Shown: positions 7,335 to 16,226 of the stretch, one piece after another
Numbering within the stretch: position 1 is the stretch's first letter
How the letters are laid out: each line of letters opens with the position of its first letter
Source: Dyella choica
GTDB lineage: Bacteria > Pseudomonadota > Gammaproteobacteria > Xanthomonadales > Rhodanobacteraceae
Length of the DNA: 64,000 nt
Assembly: GCF_003977665.1 (NCBI RefSeq)
Contig: NZ_RYYV01000004.1
Coordinates: forward strand, 248,001-312,000
Reading direction: 5' to 3'
Notes under the pieces: model-generated
Databases searched by the model: none
Told to the model about the DNA's origin: nothing
Seen by the model: only the letters and a program-made list of their open reading frames with translations
Translations under genes and position numbers: made by a program

Positions 7335-10300
7335 TCACCAGCCGATCCCGAACGCCATGTGCTCAGGTTGCTGCGTCACAATCGTTGTGCTCTGGTTGTT
7401 GTTGTCGTCGTACGAGAAGCCATATGCCAAACCTCCGACCGAGTGCTGGTGCCAGAACTGTGAATAGGAGTTCGCCGGCGAAGACTGGTAATAAGTCGAG
7501 GCCGTCGCCCAGTTCGCAGGAGTAAGCAGCACGCCGCGATTCGTCGCCGAACAGATCTGATTCTGCAATTGCAACTGGATGGCGTTTTCGTCCTGTTGCT
7601 GGGGCGAACTGCCCGCCACGCCACTGGCCATCGTCCCAGCGCACAGCAACACATCCTGCGTGGACGGCTGTTGCACGACATAGGTCTCCCCGACGTTGGC
7701 CGCAGCCGGATTGACCTCGGTAAAGGTCAAGGTCGAGCCGGAGGCCTTTCCGCTGAATTGGCGACCATTGACAGTCAAAGTCACCGGAGTACTGCTGTAC
7801 TGCGTCCACGCGCTGGCGATGTAGCTGTCGAAGTAGTTCCCATTGGCTCCACCGGCGTTGAAGGTGGTTTCCGCCGGCGACAGGATGCGCAAATTGCTAG
7901 GAGTCGGCGTGTGGAATGCGGCCGGCGTCTGACTGAGGTACTCCTGGTCGAGATTGGCGATCGACTCATTGATGCCCACCTGCATGTGGTAGGTCTCGTT
8001 GGCGCCCCACACATCCAGCAGCAGCGGCAGGCCAAACTGATTCACCTGGGTGGTGTTGATATAAATGCCGCCATTGGCTGCGTAGTTGAACTCGTACCAG
8101 TCGTAGTGGACGTTGATGTTGGGGTCGGTGTTGTTTTGCGGATTGGGCCCGGCATAGCCATTGTTGCCGCCGTTCGCGCCCGCCATGATGGACATGTACA
8201 GCGGGTTGCCTTCCGAAATGTAGATGCGCCCGGAAGTGATCGGCGGCAGCTTGAGCTGGTGGTTGGCCTGGGCAAGCGTGAATGCATAGTTGGGATACGT
8301 CTGCCCGTTCGGCCCGACCAGTGCATTGGCGGCCGTGTTATCCGCTACGTTGGCCAACGTGATCGTGCCGTCGTAGTTGACCCAGGCCAGCTTGCCGGTA
8401 GCCGGATCATTGCCGAGGATCTCGACATAGATCTGGTTGTCCGTCCATGCGCCGTTGGTGTTGTTGTTGAGGTCGGTGACGATATAGCCGGGAACTACCG
8501 TGTAGCTGGGCGCAAGATTGACGCTAAGCGTGGCCGCCGAAGAGGTGGCAGACCCGGCGGCATTGCTGGCCGTCACCGTGAAGCTGCTGGCGTTGTCGCC
8601 ATACGTGGCCCCCGGGGTGGTGTAGCTTGCGCTCGTTGCCCCCGCAATGGCTGCGCCATTCTTGTACCACTGATAAGTCGGTGAGCTACCGCTGGCAACC
8701 ACGGAGAACGTGGCCGTCCGCCCGATCGTGACCGTTTGGTTGACTGGCGCCGTGGTAATGGCAGGTACCGTTGCCGTCGGCTGCGCCGATGTCGTAGCCA
8801 GGGCCGTGTTGGAGGCTGGCGAAGCACCTGCCGCGTTGACTGCATCGACCGTGTACGAGTACGCGGTTGAAGCTGTCAGGCCAATATCGTTGTAGGCGGT
8901 TCCGGTCAGGCCATTCGCAACGGCAGCAGCATTGCGACTGACCGTATACGTCACTCCAGGCGTGGCCGATGCCGTCCAGCTGAGGTCGATCTCGCTGGTT
9001 GAAACGGACGTCGCGGTCAGGTTCGTCGGCGCAAGCGGAATCGACAGGGTGCTGGCGCTGCCTTGCGCCGTCGGCGCCGACGTGCCGGTCGTATTGGAAG
9101 CCTCTACGACATAGTAGTAGGTGGTGTTCTGCGCCAGGCCGGTATCCGAATAGCTGGTACCGCTTGCCGTGCCAATTTGATTGGCGCTGGAGGGCGTAAA
9201 GCCGGCCGTGGTGCTGCGGAAGATGTCGTAGACCACGCCCGAGGCCGACGACGCCGTCCAGCTCAGGTTGATCTGGCTGGTGGAAACCGGCGTCACGGTC
9301 AGTTTGCTGGGCGAGCCAGGCGGCGGGGCAATCACTTCGATACCGTTGATCTCGGCATTGTCGGTGACCGTGGTGAACTGCAGCACGATCTGCCCTTGCG
9401 CATTGGCGGTCGTTGTAAAGGGCTCGACGATCGCAACGTCCTGGCCACCGGCGGTCGCCACGATGTCGAAGTTGCTCAACACCTGCGTGCCATTGATGCC
9501 CACGTTGAACACGCGCTGCCCCGCCTTGGTCCAGTAGAACTCGGCGAAGTGCAGGCGCACTACGTAGCTGGCCCCTGCAGTCAACCCCGGAAGCGTATAG
9601 GTGAAATTGTTGCCCACGCGCTGGTGCTGGTACACCGACTGGGGAGCAGGATTGGTCACGCCGGCGGTAGTGATGGTCGAGCCGGTGCCGGACGCTGCAC
9701 CACCATTGAAGTACTCATCGGCGACGTAGCTGCCCGATGCGGAACCGCCCGCACTGATCGCCAGCACTTCCGAACCGCAGCCCGACACGCAGTCCACATC
9801 GAACGTGGTGGCCGTGGCGGTATTGGAAGCCACCGACGTGCCCACCGAATCGACCGCTTCGATCGTGTAGGAGTAGGCGGTGGAGGATGTCAGGCCGGTA
9901 TCGCCATAGCTCGTACCACTAAGGTTGTTGGCCACGGCCGTTCCATTGCGGAACACGCTGTAAGTCACGCCCGGCGTCGCCGAGGCCGTCCAGCTCAGAT
10001 TGATCTGGCTGGAGGAAGCCACCGTGGCCGACAGGTTCGACGGCGCATTGGGCGGCGTATTGGCTGCATTTGCGTTTTCGATCTCGATGCCGTTGACCTC
10101 GGCATTGTCCTTGACTGTGCTGAACTGCAGCACGATCTGACCCTGAGCATTGGCCGTCGCCGCAAACTGCTCGGCGATGGCAATGTTCTTCCCTCCGGCG
10201 GCGGCAATCACATCGAAGTTGGTCAGCACTTGCGTGCCGTTGATGCTCACATTGAACACACGCTGCCCAGCTTGAGTCCAATAGAACTCGTCGAAGTGCA

Positions 10301-13300
10301 GGCGCACCACGTAACTGGTGCCTGGCGTCAGGCCGGGAAGCGTATACGTGAAGTTGCCGAAGCGTTGATGCTGGTAGACCGACTGCGGCGCAGGATTGCT
10401 TACTCCATTGATATTGATCGCCGCATTGCTGCCCGAGGCCGTGCCGCCATTGAAATCCGCATCGGCGACGAAATTGCCGGCAGCAGGACCACCCGCGCTG
10501 ATGGCGATGGCATCCGAACTGTTGCAGTTCGTCGTGCAGGTCGAAGCGGAGGTCGTTGCCGTGGCCGTGTTGGAGGCTGCCGAAGCGCCCACCGCATCGG
10601 TGGCTTCAACGATGTAGTAATACGTGGTGCCGGCAGCCACGCTCGTATCTGCATAGGCCGTTCCGGTCGAGGTAGCCAGTTGATTGGCGCCCGAAGGAGT
10701 GAAACCGGCAACCGTGCTGCGATAGATGGTGTAACCGACCGTGCATGCGCTACCGGCCGTGCTCGCCCCCCACGTCAGGTTCACTTGGGTAGAGCCATTG
10801 GCGCCGGCAGTCAATGTACCTGGCACGCTCGGAGCAGCGCTACAGCTATTCACTTGTGCAGTGAGCGTGGCATTGCTGCTGTTGACCGTGCCGAACACAT
10901 CGCCGACAGCCACGCTGAAGACCGCACCATTGTCAGCCGTCGTGGTGGCCGGCGTCGTGTAGCTGGCCGATGTTGCTCCGGCGATGACCGTTCCGTTCTT
11001 GGACCACTGGTAGCTCAAGGTACCCAGACCGGTGGCCGTCACGCCGAAGGTTGCCGTCTGTCCGACGGCCACGCTCTGACTGGCCGGCTGCACCGTTATG
11101 GTGGGCGCCGCTCCGGCGTCGGTGCCGGAGGTGCACAGCGTGGCGCCAGGATAGTTGTTGGTGACCTGGTAAGCCGAGCTGCCGTCGAAGTTCACCACGG
11201 CGGTCTTGGTGGAATCGTTCGGATCCACCGTCGAGGTCCAGGTACTCCAGGTTCCCGAGTAGGCGCAGGTGGCATTGTTCACGCCACCGATGCTGTGTGC
11301 TTCCGATTGCGTGGGCAAACGCATATTGATGCCCGCACAGTACGCCTGGGCATTTACACCGGTGAACTGCGAACCCGGCGTAGTGTCCGTGGTAACGGTG
11401 CGAGTCCAGGTCAGACCGGTCAGGTTGTCCGTCACCAGGCTCGCGTTCGACGCATTGACTGTATAACGCTCCGATGCACCGCCGCATTGCGGCACGTTGT
11501 AGACCTGGAACTCAAAGACCGAGTAGCCGTACTGCGTCGCGCGCTGGGTGCCGTTCAGACGGACATAGCGAGCGCTTACCGTCGGGAAGCCGAGCGTTTC
11601 CGTTCCGCCTGCACCGGTGGTTGTGCTGTAGGCCGTCTTCCACGAACTCCCATCGCTGCTGTAGAGGATCTGATACTGGGTCGCATAGGCGTTCTCCCAG
11701 TTGATGACGACCGTATTGAAGAGCTGTACCGAACCCAGGTCGACCTGCAGCCACGAGGGATCGACACCGGGAACGGCAGGCGTCGGCGGTGCACCGGCAG
11801 TCGCCGAACCCCAGCGAGAGGAAAGATTGCCGTCGACGGCATTCTCCGGCCCCAGGCAATTCGTGCCGGAATACGGCGGCGTGGTCGTTGCGTCGTTGCA
11901 CGCATTCTGCGTGCTGCTTGAGGTCGCAAGCGCGTCCAGGGCCAGGTTTACGCCTGGCGGCGCGAGCGTGATTTTTGCCGCGTTGCTGGTGACCGGCGCA
12001 TTGGCGGCATTGTTCACCGTTACGGTGTAGGTGCCTACATTCGCGACACTCACCGCAGGGATCGTGTACGTGAGCGTATTGGTCTGTTGCGTACCGCCGC
12101 TGAGAACGGTGGCGGTGCCACCCGGGGGCGTGAACTGCCATTGATAGGTAAACGGCGCCGAGCCGCCGACGACAGCCGTAAATTGCACGGGCTCATTCAC
12201 CGGCACGATGGTGCTGGTCGGTTGCGTGGTGAAGGACACGGGTGTTGCAGCGCCAACCGTCACCGCAACGGTACCGGATTGCACCGAACCCAGTGCATTC
12301 GTGACGACGACATAGAAGCTTTCGGTTCCAGCCGCGGTGAATAACGGCGTGGTGTACGACGCTTGTGTGGCACCCGCGATAGCGCCGGAGCCGGCCTGGT
12401 ACCACTGGTAGGTGAGTTGGGGGGAGCCCGTTGCCGCCACGGTCAGCGTGGCCGAATCCCCTACCACAATCGCTTGGGCAACTGGCTGCGTGGTGATCAC
12501 CACGTTGGCAGGCGCATCGACGCTGAGAGTCACCGGCGTCGATGTCACCGTGCCGGAACTGCTGGCGATCGTCACCGTGAAGGTGTCGCCGTTGTCTGCA
12601 GCAGTTGTTGCCGGCGTAGTGTACGTAGCGCTGGTTGCGCCGGCGATTGGGCCATTCTTGTCCGACCACTGATAGCTCAGCGTGCCCGAACCCGAGGCCA
12701 CGACCGTGAAGGTCGCCGGATAGCCCGACGTGGCTGCCTCGTTCACCGGCGGAACGATAATCACCGGCGCCTGAGATTGCGAGGGTGCAACCGGCGCGAC
12801 CGAACTCAACGTCACGCTGGCGCTTTGCAGCCCCGGCGCGCTCGCCGTTACGGTTACGGTCCCAGGCGTAAACGTGCTGCGCAGAGCAATCTTCTGCAAT
12901 CCGCCTTCGAAATTCAGTTCCGGATCGCCGGGCGAATGGAAGAACGCATACGGCAAGCCCTGGATCACCGTGCTGTTCGCTTTGGAAAACGCGTCCTGGT
13001 AGTAGCTGGTCAAGGTGGGATCGGCAACGATCTGCTGGGTGCCGCCCATGTACGTAGCGGGTCCCGTAACGGAGAACGTGACATTGTCCGCCGCCGTGGG
13101 CACTAGGTTGCCGTTGGCGTCCTGTACTTGGGCAACCACGAAGGCCGCATCGGAACCATTGGCGGTCCACTGGAAACTCGCGCCGTCCGGCTTGGTCAGG
13201 TCAGGCACCACGCTGAGCACGATCTTGCTCTCCGCACCCGCGGTCGTCTGCGTATCGCTCACGCCCGCTACCGGGTTGCCGTTCGCATCCAGGCATTGCG

Positions 13301-15677
13301 CAGTAACGGTACCCGCCGCCCAGTTCGCCATCCAGTGAACCTGCCCGGGCATGACGGTGGTGTTCTGCGCCAGGTTCGCACTGGAATTGACGTTCCACGG
13401 ATTCGGCACCTGGTCCGCCAGCAGCGTGCCGGTGACCGGGTCGTTGGGCTGGCCATTGATGAGCAGGCGCACCGAGGGGCAGTTGCTGAAGGCGTTCTCC
13501 TGGATCGGAGTGCCCGCGGTGTATTCGTAGGCGCGATTCCAGTGATGCGCCAGATGCACCACCGGCTTCACCGAATACGGTATCCAGTTGGCCTGGTAGA
13601 TGTAGTAGAGCAAGCGCGGGAAACGATTCGCATCGGTCGAGGAGTAACCCAGCGAGCGTACGAAATTCGCCATGTTGGGTTGATTCTGGTATTCGGCCCA
13701 CAGGCTGATCTCGCCCGGCGACTCAGCGAAATACCACTGCGCCATGCCGAAGGCATTGGCTGCCCTGCCCTTGCGCCAATCGTCGAGGTACGGCGCGGCA
13801 AATGCCAGCTCATAGTCGTAAGCCAGGCCGCGGCCAGTCCCCATGTTGTCCCAATACTCGGCGCCGAAGGCCGGATTGTTCGGGTTCTGCTGCTTGTTGC
13901 CGGCCTCGCAGCCGGCGCCGTCGCATTCGTCGATCAAACCGAAGGATGGGGCGTACGTGCGGTCGGCGCTGCCGCGCGGGTTGATGTTGTCCCACGTCGT
14001 CTCGATGGTCCCAAGCTCACTCGCAAGCGTCGTATTCATGCCGCCGTTGTCCCGCTCCCAATCGAGAACGGACGGATGGCTGCGGTCGCGAATGATCATG
14101 TCGCGATGCAGTTCCTGTTTCAGTTGCAGGTCGTCGGCGGTCGGGTTCGAACTGGCATTCCAGTAACCCTCGCCATCGCCGCTGGGCTGGTCGATCATGA
14201 TGCCGTAGGCATCCGCGGCCTCCACCAGCTCCAGGCTGCTGGTCGAATGGCCAGGGCGGTACACGTTGCCGCCTTGCGCCGCAAGCTGCGCCATGTCGCG
14301 CCACACCTGTTCGTCGGGAACCGACGAGCCCAGGGCGGGATAGTCATAGCGGCCCGAGCCGCCCCACAGGTAGACGGGGTGGCCGTTGAAATAAGGAAAG
14401 TTCGCATCCCAGGTAATCGTACGAATGCCCAGCGTATCCTGCGTCGAATCGACCACGACACCATTCACGCTGATGATGTGGTAGACCTTGTACAGGTAAG
14501 GCGATCCGCACAATACCGCAGGCGTCCCGCAGGTCGCGTTGTTCGGATACCACAAGGTGGGATTGGGTATCGTAATCTTCTGGTCGAACATCGGCGTAGC
14601 GCCGGACGGGAACGTGGCGGCCGTCATTGCCGGCACGGACTGTGTGACCGGCGGCGTAGTCACCACCACATTGCCCTTGGCGTCGACGATCTGCGTGGTC
14701 AACGTAACTTGTTGCGCGACCGACGATTCATTCACCACATTAGTCTGCACGTCGACGACCGCCGAAGCGGCCGTTGCGGTGCCTTGTGCGGCTGCAACCT
14801 CGGATACCGTCCCAACGTAGGTACCCCAGGTCTTCTGATTCGAATAGACGTTCGGCGGGATATGCACCGGATGGGTGACATACAGCTTCACATTGCGGAA
14901 CAAGCCCGCCATCGCCTGGCCGAAGCGGAAAGCGCCGGAAAAATTCGGCTGCTCGTACCACGGGGCGCCACGCGAAACATCGATGGCGATGACATTGTCC
15001 GTCTTGCCGTCCGTCGTGATATACGGCGTCAGGTCGACGATCACTGGCACGAAACCTACCACGTGCGTGGCTTGCGCATCGGCAGCGACCGCGCTGACGC
15101 CCTGCAACAACGTACCGTTGATAAAGACCTGGACACCGGTGTGCGAACCTTCGAGCCTCAGCAGGAACTTCTGGCCGGCGTACTTCGGGTCCACCTTGAA
15201 GTGCAGACGATACCAGTTGAAGTTACCCGTCAAGGACCCTTGGCCGCCGCCGGAAGCCTGGTTGATGAAGGTGCGCGGGATATTGGCATCGTAGGGCAAG
15301 CCCACTTGCATCCAGTTGCCGCTGGTATCGGTACTCTCGTTGAAGCCCGGCGTCGAGTACGCGGTTGAATTGTTGCTGTTCTCGAACCACCAGTTGCTTT
15401 GCGGAGCATTGGACGTCGAGCTTGCATTCCCTATGTATTGCGGAACGCCAGCGGCGAGGTTGATCGTCTGGCGCTGCGAGATCGGTAGCGTTGGCTCGAC
15501 CTGTTGGGCATCGGCTTGACGTCCGCTCACCAACGCAAGCAATGCAGCAAGCATCGAGGCGAGCATCCGTACCCGGTCAGCCTTGATCGAGCCATCGCGC
15601 CCGGCGCCGTGGCCATCGGACGCAGGATTGCGTTTGGAGGCCATGAATTGCCATGTGCAAAAAATATGCAGTCCCAC
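7335..15677 (-). CDS. Giant secreted multidomain glycoside hydrolase: GH2 head, Ig/fn3/discoidin/malectin modules, GH64-like tail
   Basis: A 2780-residue secreted protein. The start is GTG at 15677, chosen for the strong AAGGGGG about 7 bases upstream; ATG at 15644 is the alternative. A late signal peptide follows (MLASMLAALLALVSG ... ADA|QQ, about residues 38-58). In order: GH2 sugar-binding, beta-sandwich and TIM-barrel domains (about 75-700); an unassigned beta region to about 960; three Ig-like domains (about 970-1235); a discoidin F5/8C domain (about 1240-1395); a DUF1566-like Cys-containing domain (about 1400-1520); Ig (1520-1605); fn3; malectin (1712-1869); fn3; malectin (1962-2115); two fn3; Ig (2300-2390); and a C-terminal GH64 beta-1,3-glucanase-like domain (2390-2780; YEFNYAANGGIYINTTQVN, ending YGFSYDDN...FGIGW). 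The barrel keeps a nucleophile-like FGAEYW near residue 605 but lacks the usual NE acid/base. It probably acts on plant or microbial polysaccharide outside the cell. Confidence 0.88.
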   Translation of the reverse strand: MGLHIFCTWQFMASKRNPASDGHGAGRDGSIKADRVRMLASMLAALLALVSGRQADAQQVEPTLPISQRQTINLAAGVPQYIGNASSTSNAPQSNWWFENSNNSTAYSTPGFNESTDTSGNWMQVGLPYDANIPRTFINQASGGGQGSLTGNFNWYRLHFKVDPKYAGQKFLLRLEGSHTGVQVFINGTLLQGVSAVAADAQATHVVGFVPVIVDLTPYITTDGKTDNVIAIDVSRGAPWYEQPNFSGAFRFGQAMAGLFRNVKLYVTHPVHIPPNVYSNQKTWGTYVGTVSEVAAAQGTATAASAVVDVQTNVVNESSVAQQVTLTTQIVDAKGNVVVTTPPVTQSVPAMTAATFPSGATPMFDQKITIPNPTLWYPNNATCGTPAVLCGSPYLYKVYHIISVNGVVVDSTQDTLGIRTITWDANFPYFNGHPVYLWGGSGRYDYPALGSSVPDEQVWRDMAQLAAQGGNVYRPGHSTSSLELVEAADAYGIMIDQPSGDGEGYWNASSNPTADDLQLKQELHRDMIIRDRSHPSVLDWERDNGGMNTTLASELGTIETTWDNINPRGSADRTYAPSFGLIDECDGAGCEAGNKQQNPNNPAFGAEYWDNMGTGRGLAYDYELAFAAPYLDDWRKGRAANAFGMAQWYFAESPGEISLWAEYQNQPNMANFVRSLGYSSTDANRFPRLLYYIYQANWIPYSVKPVVHLAHHWNRAYEYTAGTPIQENAFSNCPSVRLLINGQPNDPVTGTLLADQVPNPWNVNSSANLAQNTTVMPGQVHWMANWAAGTVTAQCLDANGNPVAGVSDTQTTAGAESKIVLSVVPDLTKPDGASFQWTANGSDAAFVVAQVQDANGNLVPTAADNVTFSVTGPATYMGGTQQIVADPTLTSYYQDAFSKANSTVIQGLPYAFFHSPGDPELNFEGGLQKIALRSTFTPGTVTVTASAPGLQSASVTLSSVAPVAPSQSQAPVIIVPPVNEAATSGYPATFTVVASGSGTLSYQWSDKNGPIAGATSATYTTPATTAADNGDTFTVTIASSSGTVTSTPVTLSVDAPANVVITTQPVAQAIVVGDSATLTVAATGSPQLTYQWYQAGSGAIAGATQASYTTPLFTAAGTESFYVVVTNALGSVQSGTVAVTVGAATPVSFTTQPTSTIVPVNEPVQFTAVVGGSAPFTYQWQFTPPGGTATVLSGGTQQTNTLTYTIPAVSVANVGTYTVTVNNAANAPVTSNAAKITLAPPGVNLALDALATSSSTQNACNDATTTPPYSGTNCLGPENAVDGNLSSRWGSATAGAPPTPAVPGVDPSWLQVDLGSVQLFNTVVINWENAYATQYQILYSSDGSSWKTAYSTTTGAGGTETLGFPTVSARYVRLNGTQRATQYGYSVFEFQVYNVPQCGGASERYTVNASNASLVTDNLTGLTWTRTVTTDTTPGSQFTGVNAQAYCAGINMRLPTQSEAHSIGGVNNATCAYSGTWSTWTSTVDPNDSTKTAVVNFDGSSAYQVTNNYPGATLCTSGTDAGAAPTITVQPASQSVAVGQTATFGVTATGLGTLSYQWSKNGTVIAGATSASYTTPATTTADNGAVFSVAVGDVFGTVNSSNATLTAQVNSCSAAPSVPGTLTAGANGSTQVNLTWGASTAGSACTVGYTIYRSTVAGFTPSGANQLATSTGTAYADTSVAAGTTYYYIVEATDAVGASAASNTATATTSASTCTTNCNSSDAIAISAGGPAAGNFVADADFNGGTASGSNAAININGVSNPAPQSVYQHQRFGNFTYTLPGLTPGTSYVVRLHFDEFYWTQAGQRVFNVSINGTQVLTNFDVIAAAGGKNIAIAEQFAATANAQGQIVLQFSTVKDNAEVNGIEIENANAANTPPNAPSNLSATVASSSQINLSWTASATPGVTYSVFRNGTAVANNLSGTSYGDTGLTSSTAYSYTIEAVDSVGTSVASNTATATTFDVDCVSGCGSEVLAISAGGSASGSYVADEYFNGGAASGTGSTITTAGVTNPAPQSVYQHQRVGNNFTYTLPGLTAGASYVVRLHFAEFYWTKAGQRVFNVGINGTQVLSNFDIVATAGGQDVAIVEPFTTTANAQGQIVLQFTTVTDNAEINGIEVIAPPPGSPSKLTVTPVSTSQINLSWTASSASGVVYDIFRSTTAGFTPSSANQIGTASGTSYSDTGLAQNTTYYYVVEASNTTGTSAPTAQGSASTLSIPLAPTNLTATSVSTSEIDLSWTASATPGVTYTVSRNAAAVANGLTGTAYNDIGLTASTAYSYTVDAVNAAGASPASNTALATTSAQPTATVPAITTAPVNQTVTIGRTATFSVVASGSSPTYQWYKNGAAIAGATSASYTTPGATYGDNASSFTVTASNAAGSATSSAATLSVNLAPSYTVVPGYIVTDLNNNTNGAWTDNQIYVEILGNDPATGKLAWVNYDGTITLANVADNTAANALVGPNGQTYPNYAFTLAQANHQLKLPPITSGRIYISEGNPLYMSIMAGANGGNNGYAGPNPQNNTDPNINVHYDWYEFNYAANGGIYINTTQVNQFGLPLLLDVWGANETYHMQVGINESIANLDQEYLSQTPAAFHTPTPSNLRILSPAETTFNAGGANGNYFDSYIASAWTQYSSTPVTLTVNGRQFSGKASGSTLTFTEVNPAAANVGETYVVQQPSTQDVLLCAGTMASGVAGSSPQQQDENAIQLQLQNQICSATNRGVLLTPANWATASTYYQSSPANSYSQFWHQHSVGGLAYGFSYDDNNNQSTTIVTQQPEHMAFGIGW
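9330..10540 (-). repeat. Duplicated fn3-malectin block within the giant hydrolase
   Basis: Two malectin-type carbohydrate-binding domains (about 10070-10540 and 9330-9790), separated by an fn3 domain, are nearly identical over long stretches: NPAPQSVYQHQR, YVVRLHF and TANAQGQIVLQF occur in both. This indicates a recent internal duplication. Confidence 0.8.
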
Positions 15678-16226
15678 TGTCGTCCCCCTTTAGACAACCA
15701 GAACTTTGGATTCGAGAGTTGCCACAGTTGAAGCCCATGTCCGAACGCGGCAGCGAGCAAACCTCCCGCTGGAAGGTTGGTGCTCACAGCAGCAGCTGCG
15801 TGACGTATTTTTGACGGGAAGACGAAGTGCCATCCCCTTGCACAAAACCATGCGCACTGCACATGGCCTTGCGTCGAACGGTTGCAAACCCGACCGCGGC
15901 AGCACGTCCTTAGGGCTTCACCCCGGATGTCAGCTCAGACAAGGCGGCTGAATCATCCGCGCTGTTCAGAATCATCGCAATGATAAAAAATCCATTTTTA
16001 CGCACTCTTTCGGGTGAACATTCAGGGATTGCGATGCACTGCTCATTTAGATGTCTAAATTTGACAGTGCGATACGCATGACAAATGGGCCAGCACGATA
16101 CGCTTCGGCCAGTTCGAAACCGATTCGCAAAATCCGCAAAGGATTGAAAGGTCTCTACGACTCAAATAGTGCACTGGGATGATGGCTCCAGTTTTCTTCG
16201 CAGCGCCATCGCAGCCTGCCGCCAGC
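15678..16226. other. Gene-free, AT-richer stretch upstream of the giant hydrolase
   Basis: About 550 bases with no supported gene. It must hold the promoter of the giant hydrolase gene (minus strand) and the 3' end of the acyl-CoA synthetase transcript. It contains one clear palindrome at 16045-16060; I see no tRNA or other RNA. Confidence 0.5.
16045..16060. promoter_or_regulatory. Perfect palindrome ATTTAGA-TG-TCTAAAT
   Basis: Seven-base arms are exact reverse complements around TG. It lies about 370 bases upstream of the giant hydrolase start and resembles the palindrome upstream of the beta-helix protein gene at 27303-27330. An operator role is inferred. Confidence 0.45.

Noticed and set aside
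9063-11921. A 952-codon open frame on the plus strand opposite the giant hydrolase gene.
   Set aside because: It is antisense to well-recognised fn3, malectin and Ig domains; the Arg/Gly/Ala-rich translation has no domain and follows from the high-GC repeats.
13128-15368. A 746-codon plus-strand frame opposite the GH2 head.
   Set aside because: Shadow of the GH2 domains, with His/Arg/Ala-rich composition and no start site.
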